NCBI RefSeq assembly: GCF_019049855.1
Contig: NZ_JAHLSY010000004.1
Location: forward strand, 62,001 to 126,000
Source of the DNA: Hydrogenophilus thiooxidans
GTDB taxonomy: Bacteria > Pseudomonadota > Gammaproteobacteria > Burkholderiales > Rhodocyclaceae
Direction: 5' to 3'
Length of the DNA: 64,000 bases
The position numbers and the translations under genes are program-made. The notes under the pieces are model-generated. The model searched no databases. It worked only from the letters and a program-made list of their open reading frames with translations, and was not told the DNA's origin. How positions within the stretch are numbered: the stretch's first letter is position 1; each line of letters opens with the position of its first letter. Shown here one piece after another: positions 29,176-36,826 of this stretch.

Positions 29176-30827
29176 AACGAGTCTCGCGTTGGGCCGTATG
29201 GGTTTTGCTCTGGTCCGTAGTGGGAGCGGGCGTTGCCATCGTTGTTCGTCACCCCTTTCCGATCGACGAGACCCGCTATTTGGCTGTGGCGTGGGAGATG
29301 CATTGGCGAGATCGCTGGTTGCTGCCAGTGCTGGAGGGGGAGCCCTACGTGCAGAAGCCGCCGCTTCTTTTCTGGCTGATCCGCGTGGGCTGGCTCGCCT
29401 TTGGCGTCTCCGAGGAGTGGCCGAGGGTAGTGGTTGCCCTCTTTGCGGTGCTTGCGCTCTGGGCAACCGCCGAATTGGCCAAGCGCCTGAGTGCGCAATC
29501 GGCAATACCCATCCCCGAAGAGGCATCTTGGTTGGCGCCACTGGTGCTTGCCGGCTTCGTTGCTTGGCCGGCCTGGAGTAGTGCGCTCTACTTCGATGTG
29601 CCCCTGACCGCTTGCGTCGTCTTGGGGGCATTGGCACTCGTTCGTCTGGCAAGCACGGGACAAGGAGGCGTTTGGCTTGCGCTGGCAACGGGATTTGGGG
29701 CGCTCATGAAGGGGCCGCTGGTGGCGATCCCCTTTGTGGGTTTGGTGGCGCTTCTGCCTATTTGGGCGGTCTGGCACCCGTGGCGTCTCCGGTTCCGACT
29801 TCAGTTGCGGGCGATTGGCTGGGGAGTGGTGGGCGCGCTCCTGCCGCTAGCCTGGCTTTTGGCGGTGTATGTTACTTACGGCAGTGACGTGGTTGGGGAG
29901 GTGCTGCGCGCGCAAGGAATAGGCCGGTTGGAGGAGGGAGCCGACCATGCCGCGCCCGGCTGGTGGTATCTGCCGGTGGTCGTTGCGATGGTCTGGCCGA
30001 TGGGCTGGTTTGGGGGCGCATGGCGGCAACTCTGGCGGGCGAGGGCTCTCCCGGCGGTGCGGTTTGCGTTCGCTGCGGTTCTCCCCTCGCTCCTTATTCT
30101 GAGTGCGATTGCCGGAAAACGGGCGCAGTATCTGTTGCCGCTCCTACCTTTTTGGGCGCTGGCGTTTGCTCTTGGCGCGTTGGGAAAGTGGCGCGAAGAA
30201 GAGGCAGCAACCCGAGAACGTTGCCAAGAGCGTTCGCTGGTGCAATGGGGGCAGGCGTTGCCGCTTCTGCCGATGCTCGGTGGGGGCCTACTCCTTGTAG
30301 TGGCCCCGATGATTCCCAAATGGCGCGAGAATGTCGCGTGGCTCACCCCCCGTTGGGCAGTCGTCGGGTTGGGGCTCCTTCTGCTCTTTGTTGCCGCGTG
30401 GTGGGTTGCCACGTGGTTGCGTCGGGTGGCGCAAGGGGGAAGGGGATGGCAAAGCATACCCCATTCCCTCCATCCCGCAGCGACGGCGATTTGCCTAACC
30501 TGGAGCGTGGTTTTATGGTTCAACGCCACCGCCTCGTGGGCCAGCGACGGCGCCTTCAATCCGCAACCGATCGCTGAGCGGCTATCGGCCGCGCAAGCGG
30601 CGGGGCGGCCGGTCGTTTGGGTGGGAGGGCGCCATCACGCCGCCTGGCATTTCGCTGCACGTCGTACCGAACCCCTCCCGCGAATCGCGCCGGAGGCGCT
30701 ACCCGATTGGCGGGCGCGTCATCCCGACGGGTTGGCGCTCGTTCCGGTCAGTAACCGCACACTTTTGGCGCAATACGACGATTGTCTGCGCTGGCGTAGC
30801 GACTGGGTCTGTTTCCTGGCTCACTGA
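29172..30827 (+). CDS. ArnT/PMT-family membrane glycosyltransferase
   Basis: A 551-residue integral membrane protein of the dolichyl/undecaprenyl-phosphate mannosyltransferase superfamily. The N-terminus has PIDETRYLAVAWEMHW, which holds the catalytic acidic residue of the first periplasmic loop, and GEPYVQKPPLLFWLI, both typical of ArnT-like lipid A transferases. About eleven membrane helices follow, then a soluble C-terminal segment. It overlaps the kinase by four bases (ATGA), so it is likely co-regulated with the stress system and may modify the envelope. The sugar (aminoarabinose or other) cannot be told. Confidence 0.82.
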   Translation: MKRVSRWAVWVLLWSVVGAGVAIVVRHPFPIDETRYLAVAWEMHWRDRWLLPVLEGEPYVQKPPLLFWLIRVGWLAFGVSEEWPRVVVALFAVLALWATAELAKRLSAQSAIPIPEEASWLAPLVLAGFVAWPAWSSALYFDVPLTACVVLGALALVRLASTGQGGVWLALATGFGALMKGPLVAIPFVGLVALLPIWAVWHPWRLRFRLQLRAIGWGVVGALLPLAWLLAVYVTYGSDVVGEVLRAQGIGRLEEGADHAAPGWWYLPVVVAMVWPMGWFGGAWRQLWRARALPAVRFAFAAVLPSLLILSAIAGKRAQYLLPLLPFWALAFALGALGKWREEEAATRERCQERSLVQWGQALPLLPMLGGGLLLVVAPMIPKWRENVAWLTPRWAVVGLGLLLLFVAAWWVATWLRRVAQGGRGWQSIPHSLHPAATAICLTWSVVLWFNATASWASDGAFNPQPIAERLSAAQAAGRPVVWVGGRHHAAWHFAARRTEPLPRIAPEALPDWRARHPDGLALVPVSNRTLLAQYDDCLRWRSDWVCFLAH

Positions 30828-31468
30828 ATCGCCCACCATGCGCCAACGAGCGCCGCAATCGCAAGGGGAACGACACCCCACCTCCTGGGGGAGGAGATTC
30901 CTTCTTCGGCGTGGGCGACCTGTTTGATCCCAGTCACCATCGCCCGTGGCAAGGACTCGCGGTGGGCGATGCTGCCCACTGTAACCCCGATGAGATGGAC
31001 CGCGATGGCCAGAAGAAAGAGGTTGGCCAACGCTTCATGGCTCTCCTCAAGCCACTTACCCCCCCAATCGTTGAACGTGAGCCAACCGGTCAATGGTGTG
31101 ATGACCGCCAGCAACAGGAGGGCGACGACCGCATAGCCGCCTGCCGGGTTGTGGCTCGTATAGTGGGGCGCCGTTTGACCACTCAGGAGCGCGGCGGCGA
31201 GAGCGCGTAGGTAGGCGACCGCTTCGTGTGGGGGACGGATGAATGCCGTAAAGCGCGCAGGAGACGATCCAACCAACCCCCAGAGGATGCGAAAAAACGC
31301 GATCCCCAACGCCGCTCCGCCGCTTGCGGCATGAATCAGGCGCAGCGTTTCGAACTCGCCCGTCAGCCAGGCAATTGATACGGTAACAGCCAGGAGCCAG
31401 TGGCTAACCCGAACCGGCAGGTCCCATACCAGTGCGCGCGCGCGATGGGATTGCGGTGCATTTGCCAT
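30821..31468 (-). CDS. Cytochrome b561-family membrane protein
   Basis: A 215-residue four-helix cytochrome b of the Ni/Fe-hydrogenase/DHC-linked b561 type. Heme-binding histidines are seen in VRVSHWLLAVTVSIAW, RLIHAASGGAALG, EESHEALANLFLLAIAVHLIGV. It starts with ATG after GGGAGGATCGGTG and overlaps the diheme cytochrome stop (TGATG). It would pass quinol electrons to the periplasmic cytochromes encoded upstream. Its 3' end overlaps the convergent glycosyltransferase by seven bases. Confidence 0.88.
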   Translation of the reverse strand: MANAPQSHRARALVWDLPVRVSHWLLAVTVSIAWLTGEFETLRLIHAASGGAALGIAFFRILWGLVGSSPARFTAFIRPPHEAVAYLRALAAALLSGQTAPHYTSHNPAGGYAVVALLLLAVITPLTGWLTFNDWGGKWLEESHEALANLFLLAIAVHLIGVTVGSIAHRESLPRAMVTGIKQVAHAEEGISSPRRWGVVPLAIAALVGAWWAIQ

Positions 31469-31974
31469 CACCGATCCTCCCGCTTGGTCGCTTGAGGAAG
31501 ACGGACGTCGTGCTCGTCGAATAGACCCCGTTCAGCCCCTTGGTGGCAGGCGCCACAATTCGCTGGCGACAGAACCGCAGAGCTTTGCCAGAGCGATGCA
31601 GAAACTTTCCGATGTTCTTTCAGAAAATAGCTCGTTTGGGTAAGACGCGGAGGATTGCCGGGCGCGTTGCCCACTTTTCGAGGGTCCCCAGCCTCTCGGA
31701 TGAGGTAGTCGGTGATGGCTTGCGTAGCCGCTTGCGACAACGCCACGCTTTCGCCATAATGGTGTTCAAGCTCAGCCATCACGGTGCGCCAATCGTTCGC
31801 ATTGAGGAGTCTGGGCGGAAAAGGAACATGGCAGCTGCCACACTCGTCGCGAAACGGTTGCGGCGCCGTTTGGAGCCAATCGCTGCGCTGATCGGCAAAG
31901 GCGGGGAGCAGCGCACAAAAGCTGAGCGAAGCCCCAACAGCGAGTGGGCGGATGAAAGAGAGTTGGCACGGCAT
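31468..31974 (-). CDS. Diheme cytochrome c (DHC family)
   Basis: A 168-residue periplasmic protein. Signal peptide about 1-27 (SLSFCALLPAFA). Two heme motifs: RDECGSCHVPFPPRLL near residue 45 and PANCGACHQGAERG near 140. DWRTVMAELEHHYGESVALS is typical of the dihaem cytochrome c family that partners SHP. ATG follows AAGGAG. Second gene of the SHP-DHC-b561 operon; it probably carries electrons between b561 and SHP. Confidence 0.9.
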   Translation of the reverse strand: MPCQLSFIRPLAVGASLSFCALLPAFADQRSDWLQTAPQPFRDECGSCHVPFPPRLLNANDWRTVMAELEHHYGESVALSQAATQAITDYLIREAGDPRKVGNAPGNPPRLTQTSYFLKEHRKVSASLWQSSAVLSPANCGACHQGAERGLFDEHDVRLPQATKREDR

Positions 31975-31986
31975 CGGATCGCTCCT

Positions 31987-32406
31987 TTAGCGAAGGGTGG
32001 AGAGAAAAGCAAGAAGGTCGGCCTGCTCCTGCAGCGTGCATTCCCGACCGACCACTTCCGTACAGTTACGGCGGAACCACTTGGCGATTTTCGCCGAATC
32101 GGTGAACCGCTCCGGGTTGGCTACTGGGGCCAACGGCTTGATGCGCTTACCGGTGATGGTGTGGCGCCCCTCCTGGCGCGGGTCATCGCCGTGGCAACTG
32201 CTACAGGAAGGCATTGTGCTGTTGTGCGCAAAGCGAGTGAAATAGAAAGTTCGCCCCCGCTCAGAACTGGGTTGAAAATTCGGGTCTTGCTGTTGGGCTG
32301 CTTGCGTCAGCCGCGCAAGTTCCGCCGTAGGCTGCGCGGCCCAAACCAGGGTGCCGCCGTGGGCGAGTACCGCTAGGGTTGCCAGGATCCCAATGCGCCG
32401 CAACAT
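31987..32406 (-). CDS. SHP-type monoheme cytochrome c (DUF1924)
   Basis: A 139-residue periplasmic cytochrome. Signal peptide about 1-22 (LATLAVLAHGGTLVWA). One heme motif CSSCHGDDPRQEGRH, then KPLAPVANPERFTDSAKIAKWF and RRNCTEVVGRECTLQEQADL. In the characterised sphaeroides heme protein an Asn in the same kind of segment is the sixth heme ligand and leaves when oxygen or other ligands bind. ATG at 32406 follows AAAGGAGG; the longer reading adds a non-signal extension. First gene of the operon. Physiological role is not settled for the family. Confidence 0.87.
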   Translation of the reverse strand: MLRRIGILATLAVLAHGGTLVWAAQPTAELARLTQAAQQQDPNFQPSSERGRTFYFTRFAHNSTMPSCSSCHGDDPRQEGRHTITGKRIKPLAPVANPERFTDSAKIAKWFRRNCTEVVGRECTLQEQADLLAFLSTLR

Positions 32407-32456
32407 TCGTGCCTCCTTTCGTCGTGTCGCTCGGATCATGCGATTGTGGGGCAAGC

Positions 32457-32477
32457 ATCTGAACGGCAGATGAATGT
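32457..32477 (-). promoter_or_regulatory. Direct-repeat box A before SHP operon
   Basis: On the minus strand ATTCA-TCTGCCG-TTCA: two TTCA half-sites 11 bases apart (32474-32471 and 32463-32460). Same form as boxes B and C in this locus. Confidence 0.65.
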
Positions 32478-32480
32478 GCC

Positions 32481-32500
32481 ATTCAGCTTCGGTTCATCCT
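32481..32500 (+). promoter_or_regulatory. Direct-repeat box B before PepSY-regulator-kinase operon
   Basis: ATTCAG-CTTCG-GTTCATC (32481-32498): TTCA half-sites 11 bases apart, followed 11 bases on by TATTTT as a possible -10. Eleven-base spaced direct repeats are the usual target of PmrA/QseB-type regulators, and such a regulator is encoded just downstream. Confidence 0.68.
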
Positions 32501-32546
32501 CGCGCGATATTTTGGGTGCGGTATTGGTGAGAAAGGGTACGGGGGT

Positions 32547-32909
32547 ATGAAGCGAAGGGTGACCGCGCGCGCGAAGCGGGCGCACGGTGTGCGCTACTCC
32601 CTGGTAGGTATCGCAGTGGCCTGCGCCTGCCTTACGGTCCTGCCGTTTGGCCACGCCGATGAGCGTAAACTCCGGCATGAGGAGCTCTTTGACGCGGTGC
32701 GTGTAGGGAAGATCGTGCCGCTTGAGTCGCTCCTTGCTCAGCTGCGCGCGACACTCCCGGGGGAATTGATCGAAAGCGAGTTGGAACGCAAGGCGTGGTC
32801 TCCTTCGGGGTGGGTCTATGAGGTGAAGTGGCTTACCCATGACGGGCGGCTCCTCAAGCGCTACTACGACGCGCAGACGGGCCAGCTGTTGCGCGAGAAA
32901 ACGGAGTGA
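32547..32909 (+). CDS. PepSY-domain exported protein
   Basis: A 120-residue protein with a long N-terminal signal or anchor (YSLVGIAVACACLTVLPFGHA). The mature part has the PepSY pattern: VGKIVPLESLLAQLRATLPGELIESELERKAW, then WVYEVKWLTHDGRLLKRYYDAQTGQLL (written here in part: LLAQLRATLPGELIESEL and KRYYDAQTGQLL). Small PepSY proteins often sit beside two-component genes and may inhibit proteases or act as sensors. It overlaps the regulator region with no gap, so all three genes are one operon. Confidence 0.85.
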   Translation: MKRRVTARAKRAHGVRYSLVGIAVACACLTVLPFGHADERKLRHEELFDAVRVGKIVPLESLLAQLRATLPGELIESELERKAWSPSGWVYEVKWLTHDGRLLKRYYDAQTGQLLREKTE

Positions 32910-32911
32910 CG

Positions 32912-33586
32912 ATGCGTCTTTTGCTGGTTGAAGACGATCCAGAGCTGCGTGCGCAGCTTGCCGCAGAGCTTCGCCAGGCCGGTTTTGCGGCCGACGTCGC
33001 TGCCTCGGCGCGGGCCGCGACCGCGTGGGTGCGCGAAGGGGTGCATGATCTCATCATCCTCGACCTGGGGCTGCCGGATGGCGATGGGGTTGCGCTCCTC
33101 AAAGCGTGGCGCGCTGAGGGGGTGTCTATCCCTGTGTTGATCCTTACCGCGCGTGACGCCTGGTTCGAAAAAGTGAGTGGGATCGAAGCAGGCGCGGATG
33201 ACTACGTCACCAAACCCTACCATCCCCAAGAGTTGTTGGCGCGTGTGCGGGCGTTGTTCCGCCGCGCCGTTGGCACCTCAAACGGCGTCGTGACAGTGGA
33301 AGGGCTCGTGATCGACCTGATGGCGCAGCAGGTTCGGCGCAACGGGCAGCCTGTGCCGCTTACCGCGAAGGAGTGGTCGCTTCTCGAGGCGCTCGTCACA
33401 CGCCCCGGGCGGGTCGTCACCAAAGATTTTTTGCGCGCTCGGCTTTATCACGATGGGGAGGATCCCGATTCCAACACCGTTGAAGTCTTCATGGCCCGGC
33501 TGCGCCGCAAACTGCCTGAGCTGCACCTTACCACGGAACGGGGGCTCGGCTACCGGTTGCTGTTGCCCAGGGGGCGAGGGTCTTAG
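32912..33586 (+). CDS. OmpR/PmrA-type response regulator of the SHP locus
   Basis: A 224-residue regulator. Receiver: LLLVEDDPELRAQLAAEL, phosphorylated Asp at residue 51 (IILDLGLPDGDG), LILTARDAW, YVTKPYHPQELLAR. The winged helix follows (LTAKEWSLLEALVTRPGRVVTKD, ERGLGYRLLLP). The ATG at 32912 follows GGAG by five bases; a GTG two codons earlier overlaps the PepSY stop and is an alternative. Close to QseB/PmrA regulators, which bind direct repeats spaced 11 bp, as found in the promoters of this locus. Confidence 0.9.
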   Translation: MRLLLVEDDPELRAQLAAELRQAGFAADVAASARAATAWVREGVHDLIILDLGLPDGDGVALLKAWRAEGVSIPVLILTARDAWFEKVSGIEAGADDYVTKPYHPQELLARVRALFRRAVGTSNGVVTVEGLVIDLMAQQVRRNGQPVPLTAKEWSLLEALVTRPGRVVTKDFLRARLYHDGEDPDSNTVEVFMARLRRKLPELHLTTERGLGYRLLLPRGRGS

Positions 33587-33588
33587 CC

Positions 33589-35004
33589 GTGGTTGCAACG
33601 TTACGGGCGCAATGGATTTTGATCGCTCTTGGGGTGACGACCCTTTCGCTCGCTGCTTTGGCGCTCTGGCTGCAAAATGAGTTTCATGACCATCTCGAGG
33701 AGTTGGCGGTAGCGGAACTGCACCACCAGCTCGACGAGGTGACGGCGGTGGTCACGGAACTTTCTGGGGGTGACGCTTCTGGTGGCTTGCCGCAGCGCGT
33801 CAGTGAGCAGCTTGGCGACTTGCGGTGGCAAAAACCCTATTCCGGGTGGTATTGGCAGATTGAGCGGCGCTCGGAACCGCGCGGCGTATGGACCTCCCGG
33901 TCGCTATGGGATCAGCGGTTGCCAGAAGCGGTAGAAGGCGAGGAGGTCCCGCTCGGTCGGGTACACCGCATCTCTTCGGTGGTCGGACCAGACGGCCAGA
34001 AGTTGCTCGTATTGGCGCGGACTCTGGTGACCGAAGAGGGGAGTCGCTGGCGTGTGCAGGTTGCTCGGGATCAGGCGCAGCTGGAGTGGCTTGAGGCCGA
34101 TTTTCGGCACGAGCTTGCGTGGGCGCTCACAGGGGTGGCCGCGCTGCTCTTGGCAGGCGGCCTGCTGCAAAGCTACCTTGGTATCCGTCCGTTGCAGCAG
34201 GTACGCCGCGCCCTCGAGGCGGTGCGCAGCGGTCAAACCGAGCAGGTAACGGGGCGCTACCCGGAGGAGATTGCCGAGGTGGTTGCGGCCCTCAACCATG
34301 TGCTGGCTACGCTGCGGCAGCAAAATGAGGCGGCGCGAACCCAGCTTGGGGCGCTTGCGCACGCCCTCAAGACGCCGCTTGCGGCGATCGTTCAGATTAC
34401 CCGTGAGGGGGCGGGGCAGCCTTGGGCGATGCGAATCGAAGCGCAAGCGGAGCTTGCCCATCAGCACGTGCGCCACTACTTGGCGCTCGCGCGTGCCGAG
34501 GCGAGTCGCGCCGCATTGGGCAAACGGGCCAATCTGGCTGAGGTGTTGGCGAAAACTTTGGCTGCGTTTGAGACGATTTTTGCCGAGCGTGCGCTGCGCT
34601 GGGAACGCTGCTGGCCAGCAATCTGTTGGGTGGTGGGTGATGCGCGCGATCTCATCGAGTTGCTTGGCAACCTGCTCGAAAATGCGGCACGCCACGCAAC
34701 CAGCGCGGTGGCGGTGGAGGTAACACCGGAGACGTGCGCCGGCGAGGCGGGGTGGCGGCTGCGCATCGACGACGATGGCCCCGGGTTCGCGGCAACGGCA
34801 AGTGGCGCAGTGCCTGCTGACGAAGCCAACCGCGATGCGTCGTCCCCGGAACTGTTGCCCCGTGCCGGGTTGGGGATGACCGTTTCCCGGACCATCGTGA
34901 GCGCGCTCGGGGGAACGATTGTGTGGACGCACAGCGAACGGCTTGGGGGGTGTTGCGTCTCGGTTTGGCTCCCCGAGCGCTTCCAGACTCGGTCTCCCCA
35001 GTGA
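33589..35004 (+). CDS. Sensor histidine kinase of the SHP locus
   Basis: A 471-residue kinase related to PhoQ-type sensors. Membrane helices at about 8-27 and 183-203 enclose a 155-residue periplasmic domain rich in charged residues. HAMP (about 204-250) is followed by phosphorylated His258 in LGALAHALKTPLAAI. ATP-binding motifs: GNLLENAARHA, DDDGPGF, and GLGMTVSRTIVSALGG. Start GTG lies two bases after the regulator stop, with GGGCGAGGG before it. The signal may relate to the redox or ligand state of the neighbouring cytochromes; that is speculation. Confidence 0.9.
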   Translation: MVATLRAQWILIALGVTTLSLAALALWLQNEFHDHLEELAVAELHHQLDEVTAVVTELSGGDASGGLPQRVSEQLGDLRWQKPYSGWYWQIERRSEPRGVWTSRSLWDQRLPEAVEGEEVPLGRVHRISSVVGPDGQKLLVLARTLVTEEGSRWRVQVARDQAQLEWLEADFRHELAWALTGVAALLLAGGLLQSYLGIRPLQQVRRALEAVRSGQTEQVTGRYPEEIAEVVAALNHVLATLRQQNEAARTQLGALAHALKTPLAAIVQITREGAGQPWAMRIEAQAELAHQHVRHYLALARAEASRAALGKRANLAEVLAKTLAAFETIFAERALRWERCWPAICWVVGDARDLIELLGNLLENAARHATSAVAVEVTPETCAGEAGWRLRIDDDGPGFAATASGAVPADEANRDASSPELLPRAGLGMTVSRTIVSALGGTIVWTHSERLGGCCVSVWLPERFQTRSPQ

Positions 35005-35019
35005 AATTGGGCACAGGTT

Positions 35020-35040
35020 ATTCAGGCTGTGTTCATCTTC
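35020..35040 (+). promoter_or_regulatory. Direct-repeat box C before the orphan acidic-loop gene
   Basis: ATTCAG-GCTGT-GTTCATC (35020-35037), identical half-sites and spacing to box B (ATTCAG-N5-GTTCATC). It lies 16 bases after the kinase stop and about 70 bases before the next gene, so that gene has its own regulated promoter. Confidence 0.68.
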
Positions 35041-35107
35041 CCATCGCAAAATGCAAACTGAGCGCACTGCTCACAGGTTCCCTATCGTACGCATGAAGGA
35101 GATGATG

Positions 35108-35722
35108 ATGTCGGCAAATGAACTCTATCGATTTTCGATCGCCAATGGTACTGTCTCGGGTGTCTTCGAGATCGAGCACGGTCGGGTGAAAGCCAAAGCG
35201 ATCAAGCCGGGAACCACCTACACGGTTCAGGGTAACCAAGTGATCAAGACCGAGATCAAGAAAGGGGTTCAGAAGGTAACTGTCTATGACGACAGCGATG
35301 GCGACGGGTACTACGTCGAGCTCTCTCATGTAAATACTTGGCCGGGAACCTCAGGCACAGGGAGCGGCGGGGTAACCGGAACTGGGGCAGGGAATCGGGC
35401 TGGAACCGCTACTGGACCGGGAACGTTCCGGACCAGTTACGGCAGCCAAAAGCAGTTCCAGTTCAATGCCGACGGTACGCTGCAGGCTGTTCTCGAAGTC
35501 AAAAACGGCTGGACGAAAGCGGAATCGCTCTGGCAGTACCGATCGGTCGAAGCGATCGACGATCTGGTGCTCGTTCAAAAAATCACCGGCAAGTGGGAGA
35601 TCTACCGCGATGGCAACGGTGACGGCGTCTATACCGAAGTAGCCGAAGGGTACGGCGACGTCCATGCCGTCGATCTCACAGGTATCGTTTCGGCTACCAA
35701 CGCAAACCTGAGCCTTCTCTAA
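35108..35722 (+). CDS. Unrecognised protein with acidic DxDxDG loops
   Basis: A 204-residue protein I do not recognise. It has no cysteines, no classical signal peptide and no membrane helix. Two beta-rich halves are joined by a Gly/Thr-rich linker (about 80-110). Each half has an acidic loop: VYDDSDGDGYYVE near 65-77 and IYRDGNGDGVYTEV near 165-178, resembling calcium-binding DxDxDG sites. The C-terminus is hydrophobic (SATNANLSLL), which would suit type I secretion but does not prove it. ATG at 35108 follows AAGGAG by six bases; two ATG codons just before are alternatives. A direct-repeat box upstream links it to the SHP regulatory system. Confidence 0.72.
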   Translation: MSANELYRFSIANGTVSGVFEIEHGRVKAKAIKPGTTYTVQGNQVIKTEIKKGVQKVTVYDDSDGDGYYVELSHVNTWPGTSGTGSGGVTGTGAGNRAGTATGPGTFRTSYGSQKQFQFNADGTLQAVLEVKNGWTKAESLWQYRSVEAIDDLVLVQKITGKWEIYRDGNGDGVYTEVAEGYGDVHAVDLTGIVSATNANLSLL

Positions 35723-35742
35723 CGCGCTTACCGTGCTTGGGG

Positions 35743-35778
35743 AAGAAGGGGCGTGCAAGGTCGCGCCTCTTCTTTTTT
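35743..35778 (+). terminator. Rho-independent terminator after the acidic-loop gene
   Basis: AAGAAGGGGCG (35743-35753) pairs with CGCCTCTTCTT (35764-35774) with one G-T pair and a 10-base loop, followed by T residues to 35778. Confidence 0.82.
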
Positions 35779-35815
35779 GAGAGGGGCGTTTCGTCGGCAA
35801 AGTGGTCGCCAGCGC

Positions 35816-35845
35816 TTGACAGATGGTGAATTTTTCCATTATCAT
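35816..35845 (+). promoter_or_regulatory. Sigma-70 promoter of rplM-rpsI
   Basis: A perfect TTGACA (35816-35821) with TTATCAT at 35839-35845 (spacer 17-18), about 60 bases before the rplM start. Confidence 0.75.
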
Positions 35846-35905
35846 TTCGCGCTTCTGGGTAGCGGCTTTGCTCGCGGCCAAACAAAAGACAGTCAGAGGA
35901 TGCAC

Positions 35906-36334
35906 ATGAAAACCTTTTCCGCCAAACCGCATGAAGTAGAGCGCGACTGGTACGTCGTCGATGCGTCCGGCAAGGTTTTGGGGCGTTTGGCCTCGGAAAT
36001 CGCACGGCGCCTTCGCGGCAAGCACAAGTCGATCTATACCCCGCACGTCGATACCGGTGACTATATCGTCGTGGTGAACGTCGATAAAATCCGTGTCACG
36101 GGGAACAAGGCGACCGACAAGAAGTATTACCGCCATTCGGGCTACCCTGGTGGGCTATACGAAACCACATTTGAAAAACTTCTGGCGAAGCATCCGGAGC
36201 GGGTTCTGGAAAAAGCGGTCAAAGGGATGTTGCCGAAGGGGCCGCTTGGGTACCGGATGATCAAAAAGTTGAAGTGCTACGCAGGGCCGGAGCATCCGCA
36301 CGCTGCGCAGCAACCCAAACCGCTCGATATCTGA
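35906..36334 (+). CDS. rplM: Ribosomal protein uL13
   Basis: A 142-residue 50S protein, exactly the usual length. It begins [20 protein letters not shown] and includes [37 protein letters not shown] and a C-terminal [11 protein letters not shown]. The ATG at 35906 is supported by AGAGGA upstream; an ATG two codons earlier overlaps that site. Followed after 10 bases by rpsI, the standard pair. Confidence 0.97.
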   Translation: MKTFSAKPHEVERDWYVVDASGKVLGRLASEIARRLRGKHKSIYTPHVDTGDYIVVVNVDKIRVTGNKATDKKYYRHSGYPGGLYETTFEKLLAKHPERVLEKAVKGMLPKGPLGYRMIKKLKCYAGPEHPHAAQQPKPLDI

Positions 36335-36344
36335 GGAGCGTACG

Positions 36345-36737
36345 ATGGCGGTCAATCAAAACTACGGAACCGGGCGCCGCAAAGAGGCAGTGGCGCGCGT
36401 CTTTCTGAAGCCGGGTACAGGCAATATCGTCGTGAACGGCAAGCCGGTCGACAGCTATTTTTCGCGCGAGACCGCACGGATGATCGTGCGTCAGCCGCTC
36501 GAACTCTTGGGCGTTGCCGGGCAGTTCGATTTCACCATCACGGTGAAAGGTGGGGGTGAATCGGGGCAAGCCGGTGCGGTGCGTCATGGGATCACCCGCG
36601 CGCTGATCGACTACAACCCGGAGTGGAAAGCGCAATTGCGCGCAGCCGGGTTCGTGACCCGCGACGCCCGCGAGGTCGAACGCAAGAAAGTGGGTCTCAA
36701 GAAAGCCCGCCGCGCCGAGCAGTACTCGAAGCGGTAA
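36345..36737 (+). CDS. rpsI: Ribosomal protein uS9
   Basis: A 130-residue 30S protein with [16 protein letters not shown] at the start, [19 protein letters not shown] in the middle and the conserved C-terminal RRAEQYSKR tail that reaches the P-site tRNA. Ends the rplM operon; a strong terminator follows. Confidence 0.97.
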   Translation: MAVNQNYGTGRRKEAVARVFLKPGTGNIVVNGKPVDSYFSRETARMIVRQPLELLGVAGQFDFTITVKGGGESGQAGAVRHGITRALIDYNPEWKAQLRAAGFVTRDAREVERKKVGLKKARRAEQYSKR

Positions 36738-36758
36738 GCAAAAGATCTTTTCCAGACG

Positions 36759-36785
36759 AAAAAGCCACCTTGCGGTGGCTTTTTT
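36759..36785 (+). terminator. Rho-independent terminator after rplM-rpsI
   Basis: AAAAAGCCACC (36759-36769), loop TTGC, GGTGGCTTTTT (36774-36784), with the T run to 36785. Confidence 0.92.
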
Positions 36786-36826
36786 GTTATCCTGTCACCA
36801 GACAATCAATCAGGCAAGGAGTGGCG

